A stretch of 64,000 nt of DNA from Chengkuizengella marina (GCF_009910845.1 NZ_SIJB01000027.1:109008-173007); one strand, 5' to 3'. Positions 39,984-50,100 are shown, counted from the stretch's first letter. The notes: generated by a model not told the origin, from the sequence alone. Program-made: numbers and translations.

Positions 39984-41204
39984 TTATAATATACGATTAC
40001 ATTTAGGGCAAACTTTCACAGGAGAGTTGTTCATATTTCTTGCTTTTTTTCTTGTCATCTCAAATAATCCAAGTTTCGTCCATCCCATTACTGTCGTTTT
40101 CGTACGATCATACTGTATAGCATTTTCTAATTTCTTAGTAATTTCATCTCTATGGGTTTGAATTTCCATATCAATAAAATCAATAATAATAATCCCGCCA
40201 ATATCTCTTAACCTTAATAATCTAACAATTTTCTCCACAGCTTCTAAATTTGTTTCAAACACAGTCTGCTCCAAATCAACCTTACCGGTATATTTTCCAG
40301 TATTTACATCAATCACAGTTAAAGCTTCTGTCTCATCAACAACGATGTACCCCCCATTATCTAACCATATTTTTGATTTATAAAATTGTTCGATTTGTTT
40401 TTGTATATCAAAAGACTCAAATATAGGATCAGAATTAGACTCATAAAGTTTAACTCGGTCAGAAAGGGATGGTGAAATGTTATGAACAAACTGTTTAATA
40501 ACTTCGGCTTTTTGAACATCATCAATGATAATTTCCTGCACTTCCGTTGTAAATAGATCTCTAACAATTCGCAACGAAATGCCAAGTTCTTGATATAACT
40601 CAGCAGGTGCAGTAGAGGATTCAAATCTGCTCTCAATTTCCTTCCAAATTTCTCTAATCTCAATGATATCTTTATTTAAAGTATCCTTACTGGCATTCTC
40701 TGTAACTGTCCGTAATATAAGGCCTTCTTCATTGATTCTAATCGCTTCTCCAATAGACTTCAAACGTTCTCTTTCATCGTTGGATTCAATTTTGCGGGAA
40801 ACAGCTACGTAGTTACCAGAAGGCACATATACTACATAGCGGCCTGGCATATTATAATGCGTCGTAATTTTAGCACCTTTTTTCCCTAATGGCTCCTTGT
40901 AAATTTGAACCATAATTTCTTGTCCAACATGAATCAGTTCTTGAATAGATGGTTTATTTTTAGGTTTTTGTTCTAAATTAATAGGTAATAAATCGTCACG
41001 ATATAAAAAAGCATTTTTTCCTTTTCCAATATCAACAAATGCCGCCTCCATACCAGGTAAAACATTTACTACCTTGCCTTTATATACGTTTCCAACGGAT
41101 TGCTTGTCCATTGTCTCTTCAACATAATACTCAATCAATTGCCCGTCTAGTGTATATGCAACTTCAGTTACATCCTTTTCATAGTGAATAACGATTCTCT
41201 TCAT
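39984..41204 (-). CDS. rng: Ribonuclease E/G family endoribonuclease
   Basis: A 406-residue protein with an S1 domain (VGNVYKGKVVNVLPGMEAAFVDIGKGKNAFLY, about 36-120), the RNase H-like region, and catalytic acidic segments LTVIDVNTG and GGIIIIDFIDM. It ends almost at once after the zinc-link CPKC (C399-C402), so the small C-terminal domain of E. coli RNase G/E is absent. RNase E/G processes rRNA and mRNA. B. subtilis has none and uses RNase Y; finding it ahead of rplU is common in other Firmicutes. It follows spoIVFB by 92 bases. Confidence 0.92.
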   Translation of the reverse strand: MKRIVIHYEKDVTEVAYTLDGQLIEYYVEETMDKQSVGNVYKGKVVNVLPGMEAAFVDIGKGKNAFLYRDDLLPINLEQKPKNKPSIQELIHVGQEIMVQIYKEPLGKKGAKITTHYNMPGRYVVYVPSGNYVAVSRKIESNDERERLKSIGEAIRINEEGLILRTVTENASKDTLNKDIIEIREIWKEIESRFESSTAPAELYQELGISLRIVRDLFTTEVQEIIIDDVQKAEVIKQFVHNISPSLSDRVKLYESNSDPIFESFDIQKQIEQFYKSKIWLDNGGYIVVDETEALTVIDVNTGKYTGKVDLEQTVFETNLEAVEKIVRLLRLRDIGGIIIIDFIDMEIQTHRDEITKKLENAIQYDRTKTTVMGWTKLGLFEMTRKKARNMNNSPVKVCPKCNRIL

Positions 41205-41296
41205 TATTACACTCCCAAATCGTAAAAACTTTTTTTCTATCTTTTATTTTACACAATTTATCCCTAAAAAGTGAAATGTTAAATGATCAAATAAAC

Positions 41297-42151
41297 TCAA
41301 CCTTTCAATCTAGGATTTACAAGGTAGGTTTGTATGATATGCTTTTCTGGTATAACTGCTTGAATTTGTCCAAAGTCATTTAATACATAAATAATATGCA
41401 TTTGATCACGTTTGAAACATCTAACAATTTCTGATATTGAACTTGATGGTTTTGCATAAATTGCCTTTGTTTTTTCATTGCTAACTTTCATTTTTGCAAA
41501 TGTCAATTCTCGATTAACTAGGAATCGAATAAAGTAATAGGGTATATTACGAAAAGAATACCAGTTTGAATATAATAAAAAAAAGCCAATGATTAATAGA
41601 TTTAAATGTACACCTGAGTTAAATATGTCCATACAAGCATAAACAATAATTGAAATACTCATGAACAGACTATTCCATGCACAATATTTTAAAGAATTAT
41701 GGTAACTCATCTTATAACTGAGTAATGCCTGAACAATTTTACCTCCATCCAATGGTAAGATAGGTAATAAATTAAACAAGGCGATCATTAAATTAGCGTG
41801 TATAAAATACTCAGCCCATACCAAATCAATCATTTCAGTTCTTTGCATGAAATAAACAAAGCCAATCATCCAACAATTTTGAAGTGGACCAGCAACTGCA
41901 ACAATGATTTCTTCCTTAGCAGAGGTATTCCGGTGTGTTTCTACTTCAGCTACTCCCCCAAACGGGAGCAGTTGTACAGATTTTACATCCCATCCAAAAT
42001 TTTTCGCGGCTACTACATGCCCCATTTCATGTATAAAAACAATGGCAAACAAAGTGATTAATTCTCCAATATTACCAGATAAAATTGAAGTTAACATGAC
42101 TAAAATAAACAACGGGTGGAATCTGTATCGTGTACCATAAATGTTAATCAA
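41297..42151 (-). CDS. spoIVFB: Stage IV sporulation protein FB (site-2-type metalloprotease)
   Basis: A 284-residue M50 intramembrane protease with about six membrane segments. The zinc motif is HEMGH (H41, E42, H45) and the second-ligand region is LLPILPLDGGKIVQALL. The C-terminal 70 residues look like a half CBS domain. SpoIVFB releases sigma-K from pro-sigma-K in the mother cell. The start is TTG 42151, overlapping the spoIVFA stop by eight bases. Confidence 0.94.
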   Translation of the reverse strand: MINIYGTRYRFHPLFILVMLTSILSGNIGELITLFAIVFIHEMGHVVAAKNFGWDVKSVQLLPFGGVAEVETHRNTSAKEEIIVAVAGPLQNCWMIGFVYFMQRTEMIDLVWAEYFIHANLMIALFNLLPILPLDGGKIVQALLSYKMSYHNSLKYCAWNSLFMSISIIVYACMDIFNSGVHLNLLIIGFFLLYSNWYSFRNIPYYFIRFLVNRELTFAKMKVSNEKTKAIYAKPSSSISEIVRCFKRDQMHIIYVLNDFGQIQAVIPEKHIIQTYLVNPRLKG

Positions 42152-42974
42152 AATGAATCACTTCCGCAGGATCAATAAATTGATTATCCTTTCTTAAAGC
42201 AAAATATAAAATCCCTGCCTCGTCATTTTGCAATTCTGAAACAACACCAATTTGGTCTCCACCTTCTACCCAATCGTTTACCTGTAGTGAGGAATAAGTA
42301 ACATATCCATATATGGATTGAAGCTTGTTTATATGCTGAATTACTATGGTTAAACCTGTAAACTCTGTGTTTTCAACAGAAATAACTCTCCCTTGATCTA
42401 ATGCAATAATAGGTTCGTTTTTCCTCGTTTTAATTGTAACACCTGACTTTGTAGACTCAAAAGCCGAGATAATTTTTCCATTAGCAGGATGGTGTATATT
42501 TTTAATTTGAGATGTATTTACTTTTTCTGCTGGTATCGTATTTTTATCAGAGTTAAAGGTTGGGATGAAAGAGGGGTATCCTTCAAATATTTGGTCATAA
42601 AATGTTAATAATGCTTTATTATCAAGCGCATCTTCATTCATAACCTGAGTAATGAATACTTTTCCTTTCTCTGCCCATGGTGTTTCTAATTGAAATAATA
42701 ACCAGATCATAACAAATAACAGAAAACTAATAGAGAAAGTATTCATGAAATATTTTTGAAGGAAACTTTCTTCTCTATCATATTGTTTCAAATGTGCCCA
42801 TGGATCTTTCCTATTTTTCCACATAAATTCAGGATCATCTAATTTTTGCTCTACGAACTCTTGAGGATATCTCGTATTCATTTCATGATTGTTATTCAGA
42901 GGTTTATTATGTTTTTGAATAAGTTCATTTACACGCTGATTTCTTCTTTGTTTTACGCTTTTATTAATTTTCAT
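42144..42974 (-). CDS. spoIVFA: Stage IV sporulation protein FA-like (degenerate M23 domain)
   Basis: A 276-residue protein with a basic cytoplasmic N-terminus (about 80 residues), one membrane segment (about 83-101) and a C-terminal M23/LytM-like domain (VITRKNEPIIALDQGRVISV-type strands, ending LYFALRKDNQFIDPAEVIHFD). The usual zinc-binding HxH of active M23 enzymes is not evident, as expected for SpoIVFA. SpoIVFA holds SpoIVFB inactive with BofA until SpoIVB cleaves it. It overlaps spoIVFB. Confidence 0.87.
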   Translation of the reverse strand: MKINKSVKQRRNQRVNELIQKHNKPLNNNHEMNTRYPQEFVEQKLDDPEFMWKNRKDPWAHLKQYDREESFLQKYFMNTFSISFLLFVMIWLLFQLETPWAEKGKVFITQVMNEDALDNKALLTFYDQIFEGYPSFIPTFNSDKNTIPAEKVNTSQIKNIHHPANGKIISAFESTKSGVTIKTRKNEPIIALDQGRVISVENTEFTGLTIVIQHINKLQSIYGYVTYSSLQVNDWVEGGDQIGVVSELQNDEAGILYFALRKDNQFIDPAEVIHFD

Positions 42975-43057
42975 ATTTGTTCACCCCAAAAGGCTAGTCC
43001 ATTATTTTATGATTAATGTTTATGATTATTATGTAATGGTTAGAACCCACAATAAAA

Positions 43058-43091
43058 AAACCATATAAAAGCTAATGCCTTCATACGGTTT
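43058..43091 (-). terminator. Terminator after rodA
   Basis: On the minus strand AAACCGTAT pairs with ATATGGTTT (one G-U pair) and is followed by TTTTATT. It separates the mre-min-rodA unit from spoIVFAB, which therefore should have a sporulation promoter of its own. Confidence 0.75.
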
Positions 43092-43112
43092 ATTTTAAAA
43101 AATGTCTAACAT

Positions 43113-44234
43113 TCAATATTCCTCATCATACATCCATGGGCTATCTTGATGAACCTTAATACTCATCACAATGCCTATACTCATCATGTTTATTAACAAT
43201 GAACTACCTCCATAACTAATGAAGGGCAGAGTTATTCCAGTTAGTGGCATTAACCCGATTAACATCCCAACGTTTTCAAAAATTTGGAAAATGAACATAG
43301 AAGTAATACCAACAATAATATATGCACCTGCTCGATCATTAGAGTGTATAGCAATAATAATCAATCGATAGATTAATAAGAAATATAATAAAAGTAACAA
43401 TGACGACCCAATAAAACCAAATTCCTCTCCTACAATAGCGAAAATAGAATCTGAGTAATCATAAGGTACTTTAACAATTCCTTTGGAATAGCCTTCTCCC
43501 AGTAATCCACCTGATCCAATGGCCATGATCGCTTGGTCTTGATGAAAAGTATCACTAGCTGTTTCTGGAAACAAAATAGCATCTATTCGTTCTGTCCAAT
43601 GACCTTTGCCATTTTCACTAAAAAATGTGACGATTGGATCGTGAAAAGTTTTGTATATATGATAGGAGGCAAATGTTATTGCAGATATAAGCAAAATACT
43701 AATTAGTACATAAGTATATTTTAAATTACCAATCCAAAGCATACCTATAAAAATTACAATATATATAATTGCGTTACCTAAGTCAGGTTGCATGATTACA
43801 AAAGTGAAAGGAATTAAAACAATTAAACTAATTGGGACTAAATCATTAACAATAGTTAAAGGTTCGCCATCTCGCTTTTTCAGCAAATATGCAATCATAA
43901 TAATTAATGTAATTTTAACCAATTCTGCAGGTTGAAAATCAACAATGATTAGGTCATACCAACCTCTTGCTCCATTTTTTATTTTCCCAAAAAAAATAAG
44001 TCCAATTAACAAGAGGATGCCAAACCCATAAATATAATATGCTCTTTTAATCAATAGGCGGTAGTCTATTAAAGAAAAAAAAGTCATCGTTATGAAACCT
44101 AATAAAAAAAGTTGTACATGCTTTGTAACTTGCCGTGGTAAATCAGAACTATTAATTAATAGAGTTCCAACTACCATAAATAAAATCAATATTAAAATAA
44201 CGATCCAATCTAATTGTTTCAGCTTCGTTAGCAC
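43113..44234 (-). CDS. rodA: RodA/FtsW-family peptidoglycan glycosyltransferase (SEDS)
   Basis: A 373-residue SEDS protein with ten membrane segments and conserved loops: GARGWYDLIIVDFQPAELVKI (containing the essential Asp of the family) near the middle and LMPLTGITLPFISYGGSS near the end. It polymerises lipid II in cell elongation with a class B PBP. It begins eight bases after minD with a GTG start. Location in an mreBCD-minCD operon favours RodA over FtsW or SpoVE. Confidence 0.92.
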   Translation of the reverse strand: MLTKLKQLDWIVILILILFMVVGTLLINSSDLPRQVTKHVQLFLLGFITMTFFSLIDYRLLIKRAYYIYGFGILLLIGLIFFGKIKNGARGWYDLIIVDFQPAELVKITLIIMIAYLLKKRDGEPLTIVNDLVPISLIVLIPFTFVIMQPDLGNAIIYIVIFIGMLWIGNLKYTYVLISILLISAITFASYHIYKTFHDPIVTFFSENGKGHWTERIDAILFPETASDTFHQDQAIMAIGSGGLLGEGYSKGIVKVPYDYSDSIFAIVGEEFGFIGSSLLLLLYFLLIYRLIIIAIHSNDRAGAYIIVGITSMFIFQIFENVGMLIGLMPLTGITLPFISYGGSSLLINMMSIGIVMSIKVHQDSPWMYDEEY

Positions 44235-44241
44235 TTCATGC

Positions 44242-45036
44242 TCATCCTATCCCCATGATCTTTTTAAGTTTATAAAATACACCTTTTTTTCTTTCTAACG
44301 CCATTAATGGAACGGAATCCCCTAATATACGACGGGCAATATTTCGATATGCAACAGCCGCATTTGAAGTTGGATTCATGACCGTAGGTTCTCCAATGTT
44401 TCCTGATTTTATCACTTGTTGGTCGTCTGGAACAACACCTAATAAATCAATTGCAAGTATCGAACAAACTTCATCAATATCCATCATATCCCCAGACTTC
44501 ATCATATTTGGACGAACACGATTAATAATCAATTTTGGATTTTTAATATCAGAAGCCTCCAATAAACCAATTACTCGATCTGCATCTCTTACAGAAGACA
44601 TTTCTGGAGTAGATACGACAATGGCTTTATCTGCTCCTGCAACAGCATTTCTGAATCCTCCTTCAATACCAGCAGGGCAATCTATAATGATATACTCAAA
44701 ATCTGGCTTTAAAGAATCCACTATTTTTTTCACATCTTCTGGTTGCACAGCGTCTTTATCCTTCGTTTGAGCGGCTGGAAGAAAATATAATTCTTCAAAC
44801 CGTTTATCTTTTACTAATGCCTGAGCGATTCTACAGGTTCCTTCAACTACATCCACCAAATCATAAATAATTCTATTCTCCAAACCCATCACTACATCTA
44901 AATTCCTTAATCCGATATCTGTATCCAATAAACATACTTTTTTCCCTAACATGGCTAAGGCAGTTCCGATATTAGCTGAACTTGTAGTTTTACCAACTCC
45001 ACCTTTTCCTGAAGTAATAACGATCGCTTCTCCCAT
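44242..45036 (-). CDS. minD: Septum site-determining ATPase MinD
   Basis: A 264-residue protein. The deviant Walker A motif is ITSGKGGVGKTT and the switch region is DCPAGIEGGF. The C-terminal amphipathic helix (KKGVFYKLKKIMGIG) targets the membrane. MinD recruits MinC to block polar septation. ATG 45036 is chosen because GGAGGTGAT lies just upstream; an in-frame start at 45093 adds 19 non-conserved residues and overlaps minC. Confidence 0.97.
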   Translation of the reverse strand: MGEAIVITSGKGGVGKTTSSANIGTALAMLGKKVCLLDTDIGLRNLDVVMGLENRIIYDLVDVVEGTCRIAQALVKDKRFEELYFLPAAQTKDKDAVQPEDVKKIVDSLKPDFEYIIIDCPAGIEGGFRNAVAGADKAIVVSTPEMSSVRDADRVIGLLEASDIKNPKLIINRVRPNMMKSGDMMDIDEVCSILAIDLLGVVPDDQQVIKSGNIGEPTVMNPTSNAAVAYRNIARRILGDSVPLMALERKKGVFYKLKKIMGIG

Positions 45037-45052
45037 TTGATAATCACCTCCG

Positions 45053-45709
45053 CTAGAATTGTAATGCATCAGGACGAACTTTATGAAGTTCACTTATCTT
45101 TCCAATTTGCATATGATCATCCTCCAAAAAAGCAAATTCCATATATGCACCTTCATCTGCAGATTCATCAGGTGATCTACTGACTATATTTGCAATTCTT
45201 AATTGAGTTGGTTTCATATATGAAGCTGCTATTATTGCTTCTTTGTTGCCTGTATTCGTTTTACCAGCATGTGCAAGACCTCTAAGAGATCCCATGACAT
45301 AAATATCACCAGTAGAAGATATCAATCCTCCTGGATTCACATCACCCATAAAAAGAACTGGTGTCTCATAGTGAACTGATTGTCCAGAACGAATAATACC
45401 TTTGATTATTTTTAAGTCATGATTTTCCTCTTTTATATCTTTTTGATTAGATTCCATGGATTGAATTAATAAATTCCCATGATTACTAACTAACTTTTTT
45501 ATTTTTTCTTCTTGTTCAACATTTAAATCTCTATTACCTAATTTAATATGCACATTAATAGTGGGACCAGATAGTATTTGTTGATGTGTTTTTTCAAGTT
45601 TATACTGCAACTCACTGAGTAGTACAGGAAATTCGCAATGATCATTAAATAAAAATATAAGACCATCTTTATTCCCTTTTATCGTCACGTGTTCCTTTGT
45701 TGCAGTCAT
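45053..45709 (-). CDS. minC: Septum site-determining protein MinC
   Basis: A 218-residue protein with an N-terminal FtsZ-interacting domain (about 1-100) and a C-terminal right-handed beta-helix with the repeats VLFMGDVNPGGLISSTGDIYVMGSLRGLAHAG, which bind MinD. Normal family length. AAGGGGGAAGGG precedes the ATG. It lies 16 bases before minD. Confidence 0.96.
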   Translation of the reverse strand: MTATKEHVTIKGNKDGLIFLFNDHCEFPVLLSELQYKLEKTHQQILSGPTINVHIKLGNRDLNVEQEEKIKKLVSNHGNLLIQSMESNQKDIKEENHDLKIIKGIIRSGQSVHYETPVLFMGDVNPGGLISSTGDIYVMGSLRGLAHAGKTNTGNKEAIIAASYMKPTQLRIANIVSRSPDESADEGAYMEFAFLEDDHMQIGKISELHKVRPDALQF

Positions 45710-45785
45710 ATATACCCTTCCCCCTTAACTATATAAAATTCGATATAATAAATTAATCTCCTTCTCCATATTCTTTTGATGTAAA

Positions 45786-46301
45786 CTATCCCTTTTGCTT
45801 AAAAGATATTCGAACTACAAAAGAACGAAATGGCAAATATATCATCATTGAAAATATTACATTGACATACAAACTAGGTAAAATTTGTTGGGAGATTACC
45901 CATATGTATGATTCATTTGTAAGTTTAAATAAATAGTAAATTCCGTAAATGGTACTATCCAATAATATTAAAGAAAGCATAACAACTAAAGTAAACATAA
46001 AAAAACCTAGAAAAGAACGCTTAATTGTATAGGATATTAAGTAAACAATAAATCCAATGCTAAAAGCATATAAGCCAAACAATTGATTATAGTAAATCAA
46101 ATCGTAAAAAAATCCAATACTAAAAGCTAATATAATTGCAAATGATCTCTGAACATAAAAGCAAGTATATAAAATAAGGATAAAAGTAAAATGCGGCGTT
46201 ACGTGTAAACGTTCATCCCAAGTTAACGGTAACCATTGCACTATAGTTCCTTCAATTAAAAAAAACATAAAGAGAATAAAACCAATCCAAGTGCGAAGCA
46301 T
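45786..46301 (-). CDS. mreD: Rod shape-determining protein MreD
   Basis: A 171-residue protein with five or six membrane segments and the usual weak sequence conservation (AFSIGFFYDLIYYNQLFGLYAFSIGF). It joins MreB, MreC and RodA in the elongation machine. ATG 46301 follows GAGGTG, which itself overlaps the mreC stop; an ATG at 46313 would swallow this site. Confidence 0.92.
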   Translation of the reverse strand: MLRTWIGFILFMFFLIEGTIVQWLPLTWDERLHVTPHFTFILILYTCFYVQRSFAIILAFSIGFFYDLIYYNQLFGLYAFSIGFIVYLISYTIKRSFLGFFMFTLVVMLSLILLDSTIYGIYYLFKLTNESYIWVISQQILPSLYVNVIFSMMIYLPFRSFVVRISFKQKG

Positions 46302-46309
46302 ATCACACC

Positions 46310-47170
46310 TCACATTCCAGGTTTTTCAACTACAAAAACTTCCCTTAAGTTATCGAATTTAGCGGATGGTGCAATTTTTGCAATATGTGTTAGACCATAA
46401 TCCCCCACTTCTCTTGACAAAACTGTACCAATTTCGATGCCTTCTGGAAATAACTTACCTAAGCCTGATGTTATAATGATATCCCCTTCTTTTAAGGTAT
46501 CATTTTGATTAATCTGGCTCATTATTAATACATTTTCATTCTCGTCATAACTTTGAATAATGCCAAAAGATTGATCGCTTCCTAAAACAGTTGCAGAAAT
46601 ACCAATACTATTATTAAACTGGTCATTTAAATCTGTCAATAACTGCACTGTTGAAAATAAAGGATTTACTTCACTAATTCTACCTATTAAACCATCCGTA
46701 GTAGTGACAAGCATATTTAATTTCATGCCATGTTTTGAACCCAAATTAATCGTAATTGTATCATTAAAAGCGTCTGGATTTACAGCAACAACATGGGCAA
46801 TATGAAATTTATAATTATTTAATTCCTTTTGTTCTTCAGTAAATTGAAGCATTTCTGTCAATCTCTTATTTTCTTCTTCTAAAGTGTTTAGCTTAGCCCT
46901 ATCCCTTGCATATTGAGAAAGTGTTAATTTTAATGTTTTATTTTCTTCATGAATAACTCTCAAATCTCCAATATTCTCAAAAAAACCCGCTATATATCCA
47001 GCGGGCCTATATATTAAGCCTTGCATCCACGATACAGAGTCTTTTAAAAACTTTTCAGGCCAAATTAAGTTATCTCTCTTTTCAATCGAACTAATTCCCA
47101 TAAGTGCTGTAAAAAAAATGAGACCTAGCAATAATAAGAAAAGTTTTTTGTTTCCAAAGAGCTTAAACAA
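46310..47170 (-). CDS. mreC: Rod shape-determining protein MreC
   Basis: A 286-residue protein with one N-terminal membrane segment (KLFLLLLGLIFFTALMGI), a coiled-coil (about 70-115, RVIHEENKTLKLTLSQYARD) and two extracytoplasmic beta-domains with SKHGMKLNMLVTTTDGLIGRI and DIIITSGLGKLFPEGIEIG. It scaffolds cell-wall elongation. It follows mreB by 26 bases. Confidence 0.96.
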   Translation of the reverse strand: MFKLFGNKKLFLLLLGLIFFTALMGISSIEKRDNLIWPEKFLKDSVSWMQGLIYRPAGYIAGFFENIGDLRVIHEENKTLKLTLSQYARDRAKLNTLEEENKRLTEMLQFTEEQKELNNYKFHIAHVVAVNPDAFNDTITINLGSKHGMKLNMLVTTTDGLIGRISEVNPLFSTVQLLTDLNDQFNNSIGISATVLGSDQSFGIIQSYDENENVLIMSQINQNDTLKEGDIIITSGLGKLFPEGIEIGTVLSREVGDYGLTHIAKIAPSAKFDNLREVFVVEKPGM

Positions 47171-47196
47171 ACGAACACCTTCTATTCATTCAACAA

Positions 47197-48231
47197 TTAT
47201 CTTTTATTGCGACTTTTATTTTTTTTATCTCTACTAAATAAATGTATTTCCTCTAAAGCTCTACCCGTACCAATAGCAACACAATCAAGAGGGTTATCAG
47301 CCACAATCACTGGCATACCTGTTTCCTGAGTTAATTTCTTGTCTAAATTCCTCAACAAACCGCCACCACCAGTTAATATAATACCACGATCCATTATATC
47401 TGCTGCAAGCTCAGGAGGGCATTTTTCTAATGTTCCTTTTACTGCATCGATTATTTTGTCAACGGTGTCCTTCAAAGCTTTTGTAACTTCATTTGCTGAA
47501 ATCTCTATTGTTTTAGGCAAACCTGTAATCAAATCACGTCCACGTATCTCCATTGATTCAGATTTTTCTGCTTCAGTTGCAGATCCAATCTCCACCTTAA
47601 TAGCCTCGGCTGTTCTTTCACCTATCATTAAATTATATTTTCTTTTAATATATTGTGTTATGGAATCATCCATCTCATCCCCAGCTACTCTAACTGAACG
47701 ATCGGTTACAATTCCACCTAGGGAGATTACGGCTACTTCAGTTGTTCCACCGCCAATATCTACAACCATACTGCCTGTTGGTTCCCACACTGGTAAATCT
47801 GCACCAATTGCTGCTGCAAATGGTTCCTCAATTGTATATGCGTCTTTTGCACCGGCTTGACGTGCTGCATCTTCTACTGCTCTTTTTTCAACTGCTGTTA
47901 CTCCTGATGGAACACAAATCATGACATTAGGGTGTTTAGGAAACAAAAACCTTTGTTTTTGAGCTCTCTTCATAAATGCTTTAATCATTGCAGCAGTCGT
48001 TTCAAAATCAGCAATGACTCCATCTTTCATTGGGCGTTCTGCTTTAATACTTCCAGGTGTTCTACCTAGCATTTTTTTTGCTGCGTCCCCAACTTCAACA
48101 ATCGTTTTAGATTCCGTATGTACAGCAACAACAGAAGGTTCCCTTACAACAATCCCCTTCCCCTTTAAATAAACAAGTGTATTTGCTGTACCCAAATCAA
48201 TCCCTAAGTCTTTAACAAAGCTGCCAAACAT
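47197..48231 (-). CDS. mreB: Rod shape-determining protein MreB
   Basis: A 344-residue actin-like ATPase with phosphate-1 [18 protein letters not shown], phosphate-2 [19 protein letters not shown] and the adenosine motif [15 protein letters not shown]. It forms membrane filaments that direct lateral wall synthesis. ATG 48231 follows AGGAAGGGG; an in-frame start at 48258 adds nine residues not seen in the family. It heads the mreBCD-minCD-rodA run. Confidence 0.97.
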   Translation of the reverse strand: MFGSFVKDLGIDLGTANTLVYLKGKGIVVREPSVVAVHTESKTIVEVGDAAKKMLGRTPGSIKAERPMKDGVIADFETTAAMIKAFMKRAQKQRFLFPKHPNVMICVPSGVTAVEKRAVEDAARQAGAKDAYTIEEPFAAAIGADLPVWEPTGSMVVDIGGGTTEVAVISLGGIVTDRSVRVAGDEMDDSITQYIKRKYNLMIGERTAEAIKVEIGSATEAEKSESMEIRGRDLITGLPKTIEISANEVTKALKDTVDKIIDAVKGTLEKCPPELAADIMDRGIILTGGGGLLRNLDKKLTQETGMPVIVADNPLDCVAIGTGRALEEIHLFSRDKKNKSRNKR

Positions 48232-48339
48232 GCCAAAAATCCCCTTCCTAATTTCCAATTACTCAATGAATTATCATAAATTTTCTAGTTTTGTTTATAA
48301 TAAACGAAAATGAATTTATTTGAAACTTATATCATTGTA

Positions 48340-49029
48340 TTACATAAGTCCTCTTTCTTTCAAACTAATAAAACTTTGATCACCAATAATTAGATGATCA
48401 AGAACCTCTATTCCGATCACCTGCCCAGCTTCTAATAACCGATTTGTTATTTCAATATCCTCTGGACTAGGGGTTGGATCACCACTTGGGTGATTGTGAA
48501 CACAAATAATGGATGCACTGCTTCTTTTGATAGCTGCACGGAAAACTTCTCTTGGGTGAACGATGGATGCATTTAAACTACCCATGGAAAGTGTTTCTTG
48601 TGCAATTAGCTGATTCTTTGTGTTTAAAAACAAACAAATAAAGTGTTCCTTCTTTAAGTATCGTAAATCTTCCATTATATATTTTGCAGCGTCTCCTGGA
48701 GATTTAATGGTAATATAATGTTCTAATTTGCTTTTTGCTAATCTTCTGCCCAGTTCAATTCCAGCTTGAATTTGTAAAGCTTTTGCTGGACCTATCCCTT
48801 TCATTTCAATGAATTGCTCTGTACTTGCATCAACTAATTGACGTAATCCTCCAAGTTTTTTTAGCAATTTTTGAGCTAGTGTTATTGCAGATTCATCATA
48901 AGAACCTGTTCTTAACAGTATGGCTATGATCTCTGAATCAGTTAAAACGTGTGCTCCGTATTGAAGCATGCGTTCACGAGGTCTATCATTTTCTGGTACG
49001 TCACTCAGAATTTGTGACAAATGTGACAT
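48340..49029 (-). CDS. radC: RadC-family JAMM/MPN+ domain protein
   Basis: A 229-residue protein with an N-terminal helix-hairpin-helix region (LLKKLGGLRQLVDAS ... MKGIGPAKALQIQAG) and a C-terminal JAMM metal site HNHPSGDPTPSPED. Once called DNA repair protein RadC, it now has no agreed activity. The maf-radC-mreB order is conserved in Bacillales. Confidence 0.95.
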   Translation of the reverse strand: MSHLSQILSDVPENDRPRERMLQYGAHVLTDSEIIAILLRTGSYDESAITLAQKLLKKLGGLRQLVDASTEQFIEMKGIGPAKALQIQAGIELGRRLAKSKLEHYITIKSPGDAAKYIMEDLRYLKKEHFICLFLNTKNQLIAQETLSMGSLNASIVHPREVFRAAIKRSSASIICVHNHPSGDPTPSPEDIEITNRLLEAGQVIGIEVLDHLIIGDQSFISLKERGLM

Positions 49030-49171
49030 ATCCTAAGCCCTCCCTTTTAGACATTTTTATTAATACACACTGAAATTTCTATATAAAAATGTACATGTCG
49101 TGAGGGATATGCATACAAAAAACGAATTCGCACCTCCATAACAGAACTTGATTTGTACAATTTCTTTTAAA

Positions 49172-49765
49172 TTATATTACTTCAATTCCAAACTCACCTA
49201 ACATATCACTTAGCAAGGAAAGGGATAAACCAACCACATTAAAATATGACCCCTCTATAGAATCCACTATGGTTGCACCAAGACCTTGTATCGCATACGC
49301 ACCAGCTTTATCCATAGGTTCCCCAGTATTAACATAACGTTCAATCTGTTCTATCTGTAGAGACTTCATATGTACTATCGTCTTTTGAGATTCAACAATT
49401 CTTTTCCCTGAGTCTGAATCTATGCAAGTTATACCACTATATACTTCATGTTTGGTGCCTTGAAGCTGAAGTAACATTGAAATCGCATCGTTTTTATCTT
49501 TCGGTTTCCCAAATATTTGTTCATCTTTTACAACAATTGTATCTGCTCCAATAATAATTCCATGTTTATTCTTAGATTGTATTTTTTCAAACACAGCTGC
49601 TGCTTTTTTTGTAGATAAAACTTCCACTATTTCAACAGGTGTTAATTTCTCAGTTAGCGTTTCATCAACATCATTCACACATATTGTGTAGGGTAAGTTC
49701 AAAGAACGAATCAATTGTTGTCTTCGAGGTGAAGAAGAGGCTAAGATTAGTTGTGAATTTTTCAA
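49172..49765 (-). CDS. maf: Maf-family nucleotide pyrophosphatase
   Basis: A 197-residue Maf protein: LILASSSPRRQQLIRSL, then GIIIGADTIVV and the glycine-rich GAYAIQGLGATIVDSIEGSYFNVVGL. Maf proteins hydrolyse dTTP/UTP and modified nucleotides and have been linked to septum arrest. It starts 22 bases after the DUF4321 gene and is followed by radC. Confidence 0.96.
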   Translation of the reverse strand: MKNSQLILASSSPRRQQLIRSLNLPYTICVNDVDETLTEKLTPVEIVEVLSTKKAAAVFEKIQSKNKHGIIIGADTIVVKDEQIFGKPKDKNDAISMLLQLQGTKHEVYSGITCIDSDSGKRIVESQKTIVHMKSLQIEQIERYVNTGEPMDKAGAYAIQGLGATIVDSIEGSYFNVVGLSLSLLSDMLGEFGIEVI

Positions 49766-49787
49766 AATTTTTAATCCCCTTCAAACA

Positions 49788-50033
49788 TCATAATTTACGA
49801 TATAACCAAAAAGCTAAGGTTAATCCCAAGATGTTTGCAATATTTAGTTTAACCTGGAAATTTAAATCATATGATAAAAAACCTAAATTTGCTGAAGGTT
49901 CCCATGTGATTTGTGAGGATTTAGTTAAAAAGAATAATGCAGGCACGGGTTCTAAAAGTTGAGCAATAATTGACCCAGTTAACAATCCTATCAACAAAAA
50001 AATAATTAAAACAAAACTATTTTTTTTCACCAC
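49788..50033 (-). CDS. DUF4321 small membrane protein
   Basis: An 81-residue protein with two membrane segments: one N-terminal (FVLIIFLLIGLLTGSIIAQLL) and one C-terminal (LNIANILGLTLAFWLYRK). They flank an external loop. This is the layout of the DUF4321 family found next to maf in Paenibacillaceae. GTG 50033 is chosen because GGAGGT lies six bases upstream. Function unknown. A promoter lies at 50101-50129, and this gene appears to lead maf. Confidence 0.75.
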   Translation of the reverse strand: MVKKNSFVLIIFLLIGLLTGSIIAQLLEPVPALFFLTKSSQITWEPSANLGFLSYDLNFQVKLNIANILGLTLAFWLYRKL

Positions 50034-50100
50034 ACTCCTACCTCCAAAACTTGTAACTTGCACTTTTATCTATGATTCTATTTATCTTCTTCTCTATTCT

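Noticed and set aside
47339..47860. Plus-strand ORF of 173 codons inside mreB
   Set aside because: It is antisense to the highly conserved mreB and has no family resemblance; a shadow of codon bias.
48270..48310. Weak AT-only inverted repeat between radC and mreB as a terminator
   Set aside because: The arms are AT-only with mismatches, so it would be unstable; not supported.
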